A stretch of 64,000 nt of DNA from Gerris lacustris (GCA_951217055.1 OX578276.1:120908979-120972978); one strand, 5' to 3'; shown: positions 47,440 through 59,890, counted from the first letter of the stretch. Translations and numbers: made by a program. Notes: generated from the sequence alone by a model not told the origin.

Positions 47440-48740
47440 TGTATTGTAAAATCATTGATCTTGTGTCCAGGAAAAAGACAATTAGTACAAGCACCCCAGG
47501 CCTGAATAATGGTGAGACGTTTAAATGGTGTCATGGATTGATAGGACGGACAGTTAGTGATTTTGTGAGATTTTTGGCACAGATGGCAAGTAGGTAGGTT
47601 TTGTTGATAGTAAGTGTTCCCGAATCTAGATGTAGATGTAGTAGGATTCGGAACTTTTTTATCTGGCATCTGAGGAGTGTTATTCTTAGGTTTTGATGAG
47701 TCTTTAACGAAGAATGTTAAAGGAGTAGGAGCGCTAAGTTTATTAGGTTTTGAAATAGATAATTGATTATCAGCTGGTTTTGAAATAGTAGCCTTAACGT
47801 GCGAATCTTCAATAAGCCGTAGAGCCTGATAATGATTTTGTAAGAAAGTTGACAGGGAAGAAAATGTTGGAAAATCGACAGCACTATTCTCCAGCTCAAA
47901 TGCTTCCCTGGTTTTAGGAGCAAGACATTTTATTGCTAGCTCGAACAATATATACTCGGAAACATTGTGGATTTTCAGATTGGTAAAAGCTTTTATATTT
48001 TCTGAAACTTCCAATAGAAATGAATTAAGTGAAGATGCTATGGGTGGATCTTGCAAGGGTTCAAAGTTAATTAATTTATTCAGATAATTATTCACCAAAC
48101 GTCTTTTGTTGTCATATTTTTGTAATAATGTTTCCCATGCCTGAGTATAGTTCTCCTCAGTCACTGGAATTGATTTTATAAGAGTTAAGGCATCTCCGTG
48201 TATAAAGAACCTATCAAGAAATAAAACTTCTCTATTGTTGATACGGATGTTTCTTCATGGATGAGAGAGTTGTATGTATCTTTAAATAATGGCCAGTCAG
48301 GAAGGTAACCATTAAATTTGGGTAAATTGATTTTAGGTAGGCGTGCTCTCATTGATTGAGTTAGAGTAATATTAGAGATAGCACTTGGCCCTGCACCTGA
48401 TGTAGGCGAAGGTTTGGTAAAGTGTTCAAAAGATGCACAAGCTTCATAGTAATAACGCTTGGCTGATACGTATAATTGATCGTCTTTTTGGGTAGGAAAA
48501 TCCTTTGCCCGATTAGCGTTGATATATAAGGTTGAAATTTCAAACCAAATGTTAGTAAATTGGTTAAAGTTGCCATCCGCAGAACGTAACATGCCTTTAT
48601 AAATTAACATGTTCAAGATTTAAACAGGCTGCTTCACATTTATACCTTATTTCACGGAGATCAGTGACTAATCTATTTAGACGCCTATATAATAATGCTA
48701 CTTGCTGATCAAAGGTTACCGAACCACCTTCAGTAGACAT
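47440..48740 (-). pseudogene. gag: BEL/Pao gag relic
   Basis: A minus-strand gag in three frames. It starts at the ATG at 48,740 (MSTEGGSVTFDQQVALLYRR), shifts near 48,605, continues as 48,616-48,185 with LPKINLPKFNGYLPDWPLFK (the hallmark of BEL/Pao gag, DUF1759), shifts again near 48,190, and continues as 48,164 downward with ENYTQAWETLLQKYDNKR and EYILFELAIKCLAPKTRE. It ends with the cysteine motifs CHLCQKSHKITNC and CTNCLFPGHK. Homology is lost near 47,440, before protease and RT. No LTR was identified. The ORF at 47,218-47,505 (+) and other overlaps are shadows. Confidence 0.88.
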
Positions 48741-49127
48741 GATTCTGTAGATAATGATTTTGTACGAAAGTTGACAGGGAAGAAAATGTTCTACCTAGAT
48801 CCATGTAGTTCTACTCCTCTACCTCGGAGCATATTATATTGAATATACCTCCAAGATAGAGCAGGAAAATAATAAGAGTTAGAAATAATTAGAGAGGAAT
48901 TAATTAGATAATTATATCTTGAAGGAATAACACAATCTATTTTTCCACGTAAATTGAAATAAGTTTATAATCAAAGCAAGGTCATCATCAGTGCCTAAGA
49001 ACAAACAAGAAATTTCCAACTTAACAAAAACTTACATAACTATTATAACTGACAGTCATAAAGAACAAGTAAGTTAACAATTAAAATAAACAACTAACAT
49101 TGCAAAAGAGCATAAAATGTATTTTAA

Positions 49128-49625
49128 AAAAATAGTCTGCTAAGTAGTGTTGCACATAGCTTCCTTGCGTACTACTTGGGATGTTTAATGATTTTATTAA
49201 TAATAATAATAATAAATCATTTATTTGTATTTAAAGCTTACAGCTTTTTACAATGAAGTGTATATTTAATGATTTTATGCTTTTACAACCTATTATTATC
49301 AAATTTTTTCCTTCCCCGTTTTATAAATCAGTCAAAAATGTTTTGATACTTACATGAATTAAAAATTAATCTGGGGCCATCTCCAGGCTGTGTTGGAAGA
49401 GGAACAAATAAGCGAAGAAGGGAAACTTATATGGCACCAACAATGAGCTAATTATGACCCACCATCCCAATTTCATTATAAATGAACGAGTAGTTTTTAA
49501 GTTAAGTTGGTTCGCAAAAATTGAGTGACACACAGACAGAAACGGAACCAAAATGTCCCCTGGTGCTGAAACCGATTTTTGTCTTGGAATTTTTGAAATC
49601 GGAGACATGAAAAAATGTTCTGGTC
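49128..49625 (+). repeat. R1-family copy
   Basis: Starts with AATAGTCTGCTAAGTAGTGT and GCACATAGCTTCC, contains ATCTGGGGCCATCT, AAGGGAAACTTATATGG and ATGTCCCCTGG words, and ends after TTGGAATTTTTGAAATCGGA. The 3' hairpin end is missing. Confidence 0.65.
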
Positions 49626-49644
49626 TATTTTATTTCTCCTTTTT

Positions 49645-49775
49645 ATAATATAATTCTATAATAATAATAAAATATAATTCTATATAATATAATTCTATAT
49701 AATATAATTCTATATAATATAATTTAATTCTATATAATATAAATCTATAATATATATTCTTTTATAATATAATTG
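49645..49775. repeat. Tandem AT-rich repeat, 15-16 bp
   Basis: ATAATATAATTCTAT-type units are repeated several times. Confidence 0.8.
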
Positions 49776-50050
49776 GGTCGTGGAAGAGTTGAAAAAATAT
49801 GTTTATACTTTCTTCATTTTGTAAACTCCGTGACATAGATGTGCCGGGTTTACGACGTTATTTTACATTTTTTTATATTAAAAAGTGTGTCAGATCTATT
49901 TTAATTAGATTCGTTAAAATGAAAACTCTCATACTGTTTTCCATACAGAATTTATAAGTTTAACAATTATTAAAATAAAAATTATCACAGATTAAAAGTA
50001 AAAACCAGATGTAATATGGTAACTTGTATTACCAACAAATGACGAAAGTA
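49776..50050 (+). repeat. Penelope-like untranslated relic
   Basis: Diverged relative of 6,000-6,279 and 20,275-20,530, with GGGTCGT...GAAG, GTGCCGGGTTT, and CTCTCATACTGTTTT in the same order. Confidence 0.45.
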
Positions 50051-50404
50051 TAATAGTTATTTGTGCAACTAGTGTGCAAAGTGCCACTTTGCGCATTTGA
50101 GAGAAATATTTATGCACGAGACGCAGGCGAGGGCGGAAAGGTTTCTCGAGTGCAGCAAAGACACTTTAAGCTCGAGTTGTACATTCAATTTTTCCTAGTT
50201 AGTTTTTAATCTGCATTTAATTTTTTTTTTTTTTAATTTTTATTAGAAGATTGCAACTACATAATTTAATGTTATTAGCAATAATGATGTTTATTTTTAT
50301 AATGACATGATGTTGACTATAGAAGTGAGGAAATGTCCATTAACAATACTCACAGATACTAGCATGAATTATTACATATATTTAGAAGTTAGACATCGCT
50401 CAAT

Positions 50405-51410
50405 AAATCACGTGGCCACTGCCTCGTGGAGGCAGTGGGAGGATTTCCGGGAATGAATGGTAATGACAGGTAATGATTAAGGTGTTGGGATACGGAGTCA
50501 TGGAAGGATTTGTTGTATCGAGATATGGCTAGGTCATGGACGAAGGGTACTTAAGGTCGTTGTGAAGGGTAAAGTTAGAAACGTAGAAAGAAGAGTGGAC
50601 TATTTTTCTTAGGATTTTGGACTGAAGGGACTGGATTCGATAGGAGTTGGAACGCTGCAACCCCAGAGTTCAATACCGTATGACCATATGGGCTTAATTA
50701 TGGTGTTATAAATGAGTAATTTGTTATGTGTGCTGAGTTTAGATGTATGGTGTAAAAGTTGTGTAAAATTCTGTAGCGTCTGTTGCAGTCTTGTCGTTTA
50801 AGTTTCGTGTGGTGTGCCCAGGTCAAACCACGGTCCAGGTGTAAATCAAAGTAACGGACGGAACTAGAGTGAGGGATATGAATTTGGTTTAGGGTTATTG
50901 GTTCACATATGCCATGTCTCAAACCAAACGTAACATGGACACTTTTGTTTTCATTAATTCTGATTCTCCACTTCTTGAGCCAAGTTTCCAGAAGGAAGAG
51001 GTGTTCCTATTCTAGGTGATATATTAGATGATAAAATACATTTATCATCTGCAAAGGATGCTAAAGTAGTGGCAGGATGTTCAGGAATGTCAGAAGTGAA
51101 AATAGTATAAACGATTGGACCTAGGATGCTTCCTTGGGGTACACCTGCTTTTATAGGAAAAATTGAGGAAGTGTAAAGGTTGTAGGACACATGGTAAAAG
51201 CGATTTTCTAGAAAGGATATTAGGATCTGGTAGTAAGTGAAAGGAAGGATGGCCTTAAGCTTCCAAAGCAAGCCGGCGTGCTAAACCCTGTCAAAAGCTT
51301 GCGCTTCATCCAAGAAGACCGCCGAGCAGTTTTTTTTCTGTTCAAGGGAGGAGGCAATTATATCTACAACTCTGTGAGACTGTTGGACTGTGGAGTGGAA
51401 TCTGTAAATA
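50405..51410 (-). pseudogene. Jockey-type LINE, RT and C-terminus
   Basis: A 5'-truncated non-LTR retrotransposon read on the minus strand. It opens near 51,405 with an RT block (NCSAVFLDEAQAFDRV), followed by an in-frame stop, then KAGVPQGSILGPIVY and the catalytic region as SFADDK. After a frame break it continues at 50,922-50,698 (ITLNQIHIPHSSSVRYFDLH, LDRGLTWAHH) and on through an IWSYGIELWG block. The remains of the conserved jockey C-terminus lie near 50,430. The order and spacing fit the Jockey clade. Several stops and shifts make it dead. Confidence 0.82.
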
Positions 51411-51554
51411 AAATATAAAATAATAGTGTTCATCAACATGTAAAATGTTTTACAATATCAACTAAATCAGCTGTTCTGTATATAGCCAGTTTGCCTTTGT
51501 TTGCCTGACCAAGCGCTGTTATTATTTTTCATCATAACACTTAGTCATCACAAT

Positions 51555-51590
<36 letters not shown>

Positions 51591-52216
51591 TTGCCTATCT
51601 TTACTTTTTTATATTTTAATATTTTTATATTTATATATATTGTTTAAATCATGTAGTTAGAAAAAATAATCATTAGTTGTTATTGTTATTATTATTATAA
51701 TTTGGATTATTTAATCTTTGTTTAGATTTAAGTTCTTTATGTTCGTAAGTTGGAACACTGGAGTGCGGTAAAGTAAAACAAGTGCGGTAATGTAGTAAGT
51801 GCAGGAATCTGCTGTTTTGCGTACTATTTTGAGTGCGATTACAACCACTTTATCGATCAACTGTAGGAAAACACATTTTTTCAACCCTTGAACGACCCCC
51901 ACAAATACTACGTACTAAAAAAATGTTAGTTCTTCAGTACGATCACTTAGCTTCCGTTACCTTTGGTACCTTCATATCTGTTAAATTTAAATTAAATAAG
52001 TGCGTATAAATATATGTGAAATAGGCACTAACTATAATTAATGAGACAATAATTCATTTCAATTTACGTGGAGACAGTTTGAGTTATTTATTGCTCATGT
52101 TAAATATTTTATCTACGATTGATACGAAATATAAACATTTCATCTCTGTTTAAATGCGTAGAAAGTGATTGTTTTCGTAGTTGTATTCATTGTGCATGCA
52201 TACATAGGTACATACA

Positions 52217-53130
52217 CCCCTAGTGGTACAGCTCTCGAAGAGTCTGGACCTGCAACACTGTTTGCTTCCAGAGGTCTCTATCCTGGGCCACAGTCCTCCA
52301 CCTTCTTACTCCCAGGCGTGGGAGATCGTTTTCAACTTGGTCGTTCCACCGAAGTCTTGGGCGCCAACCTTCTTCCTCCTGTCCTCCTGGATTTCCTTTG
52401 TAGACCTTCTTAGCAGCTCTATCTTCCGACATCCTCTCCACGTGGCCCAACCATCTCAACCTTTCTTTACGGATTTCACAGACAATATCTGGTCTACCAT
52501 ACATATGATACAACTCCCTGTTTAAACGTATTCTCCATTGACCCTCTTCACACACTGGTCCATAAATGCGTCGTGAAACCTTTCTTTCCCAGCGTCGTAG
52601 CAGTTCTTCATCTCTGTTGGTCAATGGCCATGCATCCGAGCCATAGAGAACAACTGGTCTAATGATGGTAAGGTAAACTCAAATCTTGGTATCTCGGCTA
52701 TAATACTGTTTTTCATTACCCTCAGGAGTGAAAAATAGCTCCTAACCTGCTGTCAATCTAGTTTGTATCTCCTGGGTTACACTATTGTCGCTAGTTAAAA
52801 TTAATCCGAGATATTTGAACTTATTTGAATTTTTAAAGCAATCTTCGCCAAGTTCCACCTGTGCTGGGGGTATGTTGTCTTTACGAGTCATCACCATGTA
52901 CTCTGTCTTATCCTTGATGATCTCTAGGCCTACTTGCTTGAGCACTTCATAACCCTCTTGCAGTGGCCTTTTTGCTCTTGCTATCAACCCGACATCATCA
53001 GCAAAAGCAAGAGTTTGTAATTGTCGATTAAATAGAGTTCCACCGGGGTTTGAAGGGATTCTTCTTATGGCTCGCTCCCACACCAGGTTAAAAAACAGAG
53101 TAGATAAGACGTCACCCTGTCTTAGACCTG
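52217..53130 (-). pseudogene. Non-LTR retrotransposon RT C-terminal part
   Basis: Minus-strand relic starting at about 53,130 with LRQGDVLSTLFFNLVWERAI (RT block), then TLAFADDVGLIAR (catalytic FADD), KDKTEYMVMTRKD and FKYLGLIL in the frame 53,083-52,742. A block at about 52,740-52,625 resembles a thumb region with frameshifts. The frame 52,624-52,220 carries WERKVSRRIYGPV, RLRWLGHVERM and RPRLRWNDQVENDL, the conserved C-terminal domain of a LINE type common in insect genomes. The 5' half, with the endonuclease, is missing. The plus-strand ORFs at 52,165 and 52,223 are shadows. Confidence 0.82.
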
Positions 53131-53239
53131 ATTAATCTCAAATGAATTTGACAATTGACCATAAATTTTCACTTTGCTGCTTGTCCGCCTTAAGGTAAGC
53201 ATTAGTAATCTAATTAGCTTGGATGGTGCGCATGCGCGT

Positions 53240-53680
53240 TTCATAATCGTGCGATAAGGTGAAGAATTCTTCTTTTTTCCACATTAGGGCGAAAAAATGT
53301 CATCTATGTCATCGTTCTGAAGATCGAAAATATTTTGTCTCAATTTCATTGTTGGTCTCATATGCGCTTCAACTTTCTGCGCCCATTTTTTCTCTTTAAC
53401 ATGCCCAAAAACATACATTTATTTGCACATATATCTTCAAAAATACTTATCTGATTTTTATTAAATTTGGAAGGTTTGTTGATTAATTTCCGCCATCTAC
53501 GCTCTTTATCTTCTGCTTACTTCAATTCATATAAAAAATTAAAACAATTTTAACATTAAAAAAACGGGGGAAACAAATAAATTAGACAATAATGGCTTGT
53601 AAAAGCATACACTCACAGTAAGTACGTGATAGGATGCGAGGAAGTTATGTGCCACACTATATTGGCAGACTATTTTTATT
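53240..53680 (-). repeat. R1-family copy
   Basis: Plus sense contains TTCTGCGCCCATTTTTTCTC, ACATTTATTTGCACATATAT and ends GATAGGATGCGAGGAAGTTA then TGTGCCACACTA, the R1 5' end in reverse. Confidence 0.65.
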
Positions 53681-53861
53681 TACGTATTTAGGGAAGATGA
53701 GAAATGAGAGACAATTTAAAACGTCTCTTCTATATTTGTCATAACTATTTATGCTTTTTTGTTCGTTTGAGCAGACTATTAAAGATTTTAGGGGCTTCTG
53801 TGCTAGCGAGGTGCTAGGTTAGTTTGCGCTAGTTCTAGTGGAGCTAAATTTGGCTAAATGG

Positions 53862-53879
53862 GGGGGGGGGGGGGGGGGG
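53862..53879. repeat. Poly-G run
   Basis: About 18 G in a row. Confidence 0.95.
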
Positions 53880-54279
53880 TACCCAGACATTAATACAGTA
53901 GGATATTAGTGATTGCACTAAGACGTATTTCCTTTAGTAATGTATTGTTGCAGTGAAATTTAGTGTTTCGTCTAAAGTATTTTAGATTATTATTGTTTTT
54001 TTCTATTGACAGGCAGCAAAAAAATGTAGGTGTATAAGCATTAGGCAGGCCTAAGTCCTTCACATAGGTTCGACACCGATATTTATTATTTATTACCTCA
54101 AACTTTATTATTAACTTAACTAGGTGTGCAATGCAGTTGTCTGCTTGCAATATTGAGCTGAGCGTGCATTTTAATCTTAAACAATAAACATTTATATTTA
54201 TTAAACAGCTAAAATCGTATCAAAAATAGTAATATTTCTAATTTTAATTAAACATAATTTTCTTCTTTTTTTTCTATTT

Positions 54280-54590
54280 TACCCCCCCCCCCCCCCCCCC
54301 CACCCTCTTAAATGAAAATACGACAAAAGTGAACATAACTACAATAACTGAGTAATCTTAAAGAGCTTTCCAACGACATGCATCAAGGGCATATACTATT
54401 TTAACTTTTGTACACCGTACCCCATACCCCTGTGTACCAATTTGAACCATTTCAGATTTATACCTTCCTGTGGTTAGTCACATTGACCGTGCCGAATTTT
54501 GTGCGGATTGGTTCAGCCGTTCAGGAGAAGTAAGCATCCAAACAAATGCAAAGTGTAGTATAAGAGCTTCGCTTCGCTCAGCTCAATTAA
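54280..54590 (+). repeat. Single R4 unit
   Basis: After a poly-C run (about 54,283-54,300) comes TCTTAAATGAAAATACGACA, the GTACCCCATACCCC word, GGTTCAGCCGTTCAGGAG and a GCTTCGCTTCGCTC word. It matches one unit of 41,862-43,312. Confidence 0.6.
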
Positions 54591-54599
54591 TACTACGAA

Positions 54600-55000
54600 T
54601 TAGTATTAACCTAATTACTACCATGGATTATTATTAATTCAAACAGCACAAATTGAGCTTTATATTGTCGAAAAATCTTCAAAGCTAATTCAGGCTTGTT
54701 TGGACTACTTTAATTAGTGGTGTTTTCCTGTAATATAGTTTTCGATATTATGTTTATTCACTATATCCTACAAAGGACCAACACTCTTATACTTGACAAC
54801 ATAATTACTACTACGGAGTATTATTTACTTAATGCCTACTATGAATTATTATTAATTCAAACAGAACAACGCGCAAAGTGAGCTCCATATTGCCGAAAAA
54901 TATTTAAACCTAATTCAGACTTGTTTGGACTACTTTAATTTGTGGCTTTTTCCTCAAATATATATTTCTATTATGCTTATTTACTTTGCCCTATAAAAAT
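54600..55000. repeat. Tandem diverged pair of about 240 bp
   Basis: 54,597-54,760 and 54,830-54,985 are related: both read CTACTATGAATTATTATTAA-like, AATTCAAACAGCACAA-like, TTGTTTGGACTACTTTAATT and a TTTTCCT word. No gene. Confidence 0.55.
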
Positions 55001-55060
55001 GTAAACTGTTATGTGTTTTTTGTTTTGTTTTTTTCTAATAAATTTAAAATTTTATTTCAG

Positions 55061-55157
55061 GAGTGTGGTAAAACAAGATGACGAAGATGTAGAAAGGAAA
55101 CCTGAGATAGCTAATCATACATCATCTAAAAGCACACTTACACCAGTAGTTCACCAG
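55061..55157 (+). CDS. Candidate internal exon, 97 bp
   Basis: A T-rich tract with a CTAAT-type branch word runs into TTTATTTCAG at 55,051-55,060, and the segment ends CACCAG at 55,157 followed by GTAAAT, so both splice sites fit the insect consensus. Between them one frame is open: S V V K Q D D E D V E R K P E I and so on to TPVVHQ, hydrophilic and acidic. The exon starts in phase 2 and ends in phase 0. Its composition is less AT-rich than the introns would be. I do not recognise the protein; it looks like a disordered linker. It is the best host-gene candidate here. Confidence 0.45.
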
Positions 55158-55159
55158 GT

Positions 55160-56065
55160 AAATTCCATTCACGCAAATATTTTATACTCTCTCAGTTCAA
55201 ACATCCAAAGGTTCATTTTTAGTATTTTTAACAGGCTTATTATACATTAGGACAATTATTCAAGTCTCAATCATTAAAAAACACGTATAATAAGAAATAA
55301 TTTATTTTTGTAGTTTTGTCATTTGTGCGTAGTTTGTGAGTACTTTATTGCATTTAATGGAAATGGAGCTAAGGAAAGTTTTTGTTGGCTTATTAATTTT
55401 AACGTTCCTTGCCAGCAAAATAATTAATTCATTTATCCAAAAATTAATTATAATTATCATTAATTAATAAAGCCAAAAATGTTATTAATAAATCTAGTTA
55501 ATTAATCAAACTGATAAACTATTTCTAACATCGTATAAAAATGTAAAATAAATAGTTTCAGTTTCCACAGTAAATATTTTTGTATGATTTTTCAAAAATT
55601 AAAAACAGTGGGATGTACGTATGCCAAAGGAATGCAGAGCAAATTCTTCACTGTATACCTTTTCATAATTCTGTTCATTAAGCATTAGACATTCCGTAGC
55701 AAAGTACCAGTATCAGGCTACTGCTATTTAAACGAAAGATTATAAATACTGTATGTATTTGACTCGGTTTATTTTCTAGTGAAAATGTTATCGGAAAAAC
55801 AATAATATAATTTTTATTTTAGTAAGTATTATTTCTTCGTCAGTGTTTTACAATGTGGAAACATTTCCCAAAATTACAAAATTATAAAACTGTATGTAGA
55901 ATTTATTTATTTAAAATACATTACTTAAAGTATTTAAGAGCAGTCGAGTACGATTTCGGTAATTTGAAATTGTTTATTCTTTCCTATTTTTCTAACAATA
56001 TAGTGATTTTTAAAAACATTAAAAATTATACGGCTTACATTAGTAATCTCTGTAAACACTTCTCA
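55160..56065. other. AT-rich DNA, nothing recognised
   Basis: If the 97-bp exon is real this would be intron. Frames such as 55,853-56,068 are AT-rich and unsupported. Confidence 0.4.
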
Positions 56066-56069
56066 TAAA

Positions 56070-56965
56070 AAAATTGTCTGTCAATTAGTGTGGCACATAG
56101 TTTCCTCGGGTCCTATATCGAATACTTAATGATATTACGATTTTACAGCCTATTATTATCGAATTTATTTAATTTTCCCCAATTTTGAATCATTCAAATT
56201 TGTTGATTTTTTAAATGAATCAATTTAAGTACCAAATTAGCAAAATGTAAAGAGTGCAGATGGTTGAAATTAATCTGGGGCTATCTGCGGACTACTTTTG
56301 ACAAATCATCCAAATTTCATAAAAATCTTATGAGTACTTTTAAAGAAATAGGTGTAAATAAACAAATGGACCCAGAAGGTTTATACTTAAATGGGACCAA
56401 CAATGGGCTAATTATGGCCTGCCATCAAAATTTCATAAAAATCTTATGAGTACTTTTGAAGATATAGGTGTAAATAAACAAATGGGCCCATTAGGTTGAT
56501 ACTTATATGGGACCAACAATGGGCTAATTATGACCTGCCATCCAAATTTCATTAAAATAAAAAAAGTTGATTCGGAAAAAATTGAGTGACAGACCGACGG
56601 ATTAGCAGTGTGACAGACCGACGGATTGGCTGTGTGACATACCGACGGATTGGCAGTGTGACAGACCGACGGATTGGCAGTGTGACAGACCGACGAATTG
56701 GCAGTGTGACAGACCGACGGATTGGCAGTGTGACAGACCGACGGATTGGCAGTGTGACAGACCGACGGATTGGCAGTGTGACAGACCGACGGATTGGCAG
56801 TGTGGCAGACCGACGGATTGGCAGTGCGACAGACCGACAGACACCGAACCATAAATTAATGGTATCTGATGTCTGAAACGTATTTCTGTCTTGAAATTTA
56901 GTATCGGAAAAATAACAATTTTTACTTCTTCAGGACTATCTCATAGTTTCCGTTGCCTTCGGTAA
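56070..56965 (+). repeat. R1 copy with expanded centre
   Basis: Starts with TTGTCTGTCAATTAGTGTGG and CACATAGTTTCCTCG and ends with GTTGCCTTCGGTAAGCTTGG and an A-rich tail, so both R1 ends are present. A segment of about 130 bp (AAATTTCATAAAAATCTTAT ... ACCAACAATGGGC) occurs twice, and the GACA tract has grown into a minisatellite. Confidence 0.75.
56586..56840. repeat. 24-bp minisatellite, 11 units
   Basis: Units start at 56,586 and then every 24 bases to 56,826 (last one partial); consensus GTGACAGACCGACGGATTGG plus CAGT. Because 24 is a multiple of 3, open frames appear on both strands (for example repeats of VTDRRIGS), but they are by-products of the repeat and not genes. Confidence 0.95.
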
Positions 56966-56969
56966 GCTT

Positions 56970-57935
56970 GGATACAAAATAAAATAGAAGAACTGATCAT
57001 TTTTTTTCTTCTTCTTTATATTTAGGTAAGTCCCTTCTACCGGAGTACCTTATAGTAAAATAATCTCCATGAAAATCCGTTATTATACGCTGTGTCATTG
57101 GGTTCTTTTATCAAAGTTAGTATCGAAATTGGAATTTTTGCTTGTAAAAAAAAGTAGAGACGAATGTTTCTTTTATTTGTACAAAGGGCTTCATTCTGTT
57201 GATTCAGTAGCGAATATTTTCATTTAGAAGATACGAGAGGGAACATCGACGGAATCTAGTTGTAAGTGAATTCTTTTGATCCGCGTTCTTTTCTGTTTTC
57301 ATTAAGGTCGCGTTCTTGTTGCTTTTTTCACCCTTGCTGATAATAGTTTGGACAGAACGGTTAGATTGGGAGATGGAGCGAGTTATCTCAGTCTGACCAC
57401 TATCAGATCTTTTTACCCTTGTTATGTTCTTGTTAAAAGACTCTCGTTATACTGTTGATAACGAGAACTCATCTTATACGAGTTGGATTGTTGGAATTCT
57501 ATAGCTCTTCTTCCAGTTCCCCGTGACCTTATAAAAACTGAGAAACCACTAAGGGTATCAACTAGGGGGGAAAGGCATTATGGACGGCAAATAAGTAAAA
57601 TATCTTCAATATTCTATTCACTTCAAATCTTTTACAAGAATAAAAATGGATTTTTATTTCTACATTTTCAACTAATTGGTTCGAGAACAATATTTTAATT
57701 AGGATGAAATAAATAGATAAAATTGGTCGAGAAAAAGGTCACGTTAATTTGCCTGTATTGCAAATATTTAGTGAGAAAATGTCAGTTAAATTACTATCGC
57801 TTAAATAAACAAATATTGTCACGTCCAATATTTGTGAATCCTTAAATTCAGTCGAGAATATTTAAATCTTGTTTGCAAATTTCTCTAAACTCCTTTGCAG
57901 GAGGCTTATCAGTCTATGTTTAGAAAACTAATACA
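56970..57935. other. Unassigned non-coding DNA
   Basis: Less AT-rich at 57,240-57,560. No frame with a recognisable motif, no repeat end. A host regulatory or intron segment is possible. Confidence 0.35.
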
Positions 57936-57937
57936 TA

Positions 57938-58440
57938 CAGGATGTCCCATAACTTATCCGCTTTAGAGCAACAGGTGATACTAGAAAAACACAGGGGTAC
58001 ACTGTACACGTAAAAATATTTTTTTTGTAATTATGCTTTCAAAGACGAATATCTCGCATCGGGCTTGTGATATTGATATTGACCAAGACTATGTTTTTTA
58101 CGTGAAAATAATGGCTCTTCTCTAATTTGAAGTCAAAACATTGGGAGCTTTACAGGGTATAAAAATATGTTTGATTTAATTCGAAGTATGTAGCAAGCGC
58201 TCTTTTTGAAATAGATTTAAAGTAGTACCGAATTCGGATATCTCACCTTCGAAAACCGAACTACTTCAATTTTGAATTTGACAACTTCAACCGTTTTAAA
58301 ATTATTGTAATTTTTTGAAAATTAGTTTTTAACTTTTAACACCCTGTATCTCTTTAATGAATAACATTTGCCAACACATACATTGACATAATCTTTTTAT
58401 TTCGATCCCTAGAACCATCTGTTGAGAATAGGACACCCTG
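57938..58440. mobile_element. TA-flanked MITE
   Basis: Ends are inverted: CAGGATGTCCCAT at the left and, reversed, CAGGGTGTCCTAT at the right. TA occurs on both sides (57,936-57,937 and 58,441-58,442), as for Tc1/mariner-type insertions. The 503-bp interior has no gene. Confidence 0.75.
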
Positions 58441-58482
58441 TATAGTAATAAACAACCCAAGTTGAAGCACCAAAAAGCTAAA

Positions 58483-58653
<171 letters not shown>

Positions 58654-59079
58654 AATTTGACTACCAAGATGATAAAGATATAATTAAATTATTTTTCTCT
58701 ACTTGCGGCAACAAAATGAGCTATTATATATTGAACTGATTTCTGGCAAGGAAACGAAATTTTAATGCCTAGACTATAAAAATAAGGGAAAATGCGGTAA
58801 ATCAGGAAACATTTTTACTGTTATAAAGTTGGCAATAAAAGTTTATATATTATCTTCATCCTCTAGCTATGGGGTTTGTAAAATTTTATTACCCAATAAT
58901 TTTGTTTATCTCTTATAATATTATATATTATAGTCTAATAAGTAAAGTATTTTTTTTTATATTTATTTATTTGTTTTGTTGGGTGTTGGACAGCTTAGGT
59001 CATACACACCCTTAACTCTAGATAATTTTATTTTCATTCTTTAAATTGCTTCTTGTTGAACAGAAGATGTATTATTATT

Positions 59080-59890
59080 TTAAATTAATAGCTGCGTCAC
59101 TACGTCAATTTGTTGGAGATATGCGAAAAGTTTTTGAACAGCTGTTTCGTCGTCTTTTAGAGTTTGTGCAATGGTGGTAGATATTGAGTGTTGTTGTCGG
59201 AGTGCATCGAATCGTGGGCAGTCGCAAAGTAGATGGTGAACTGTTAACTGTTGTCTGCAGAGATTACAAGATGGAGGTTCGAGTTTGGTAATAAGGTGGA
59301 GATGTGTCAGTCGTGTACGTCCAATCCGTAGTCTTGTCAATATTGTCTCTTCGAATCTGTTAAATCTGCAGCTTGTCTTCTAAGTTTTGATGAGGGGTTT
59401 AACAAATTTCAATTTTGTGTTAAGGCTGCTGTTCCACGTGTCCTGCCATTGTTGGCGAAGGGCTGACTGCACATGAATGTTTAAATCCATAGCTGAAATA
59501 TCTGAAGTGACCATCAATTTATACGTGACAGCTGCTTTAGCTAGCCTATCAACTTTTTCGTTGTTTAGGATTCCCACGTGATTGGGGATCCAACAAAACT
59601 GGGTTGAAATATTATTTAGGTGGATGCATTTCTGTGACTAAGAAATTTTGAGTATATAATTTTGTTAGAGTTTGGAGGGAACTTTTTGAGACCGTGTACA
59701 CAACTATTTTCTTCATTCGCTTCTCAGCAGCGTGCCGAATTGCTTGTGAGATCGCCTCTAGTTCTACTGTACCTATAGAGCTCTCTTTTTCACATTAGAA
59801 CTGCCTGTGCTCTTCATTCAGGATGAAGGCACAACCTGTCCCCGAGGAGGATTTCGATGCGTCTGTATAAAAATGTTCGGCCTCCGTATT
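59080..59890 (-). pseudogene. LINE RNase H and C-terminal relic
   Basis: On the minus strand YTDASKSSSGTGCAFILN (about 59,870) and VELEAISQAIRHAAEKR mark the first two acidic motifs of an RNase H domain. The third motif reads VYTVSKSSL where family members have TDS, so a catalytic Asp is lost. HVGILNNEKVDRLAKAA gives the fourth. The frame 59,340-59,080 reads TRLRIGRTRLTHLHLI and CNLCRQQLTVHHLLCDCPRF, the zinc-finger-like tail found after RNase H in I/Jockey-type LINEs. RT is missing. Stops and shifts separate the blocks. Confidence 0.8.

Noticed and set aside
52165..52525. Plus-strand frames of 82 and 100 codons
   Set aside because: Shadows of the minus-strand LINE C-terminal domain, which has clear family motifs.
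56433..56876. Open frames of 80-139 codons on both strands
   Set aside because: They follow the 24-bp minisatellite, whose length is a multiple of three; no non-repeat coding sequence is present.
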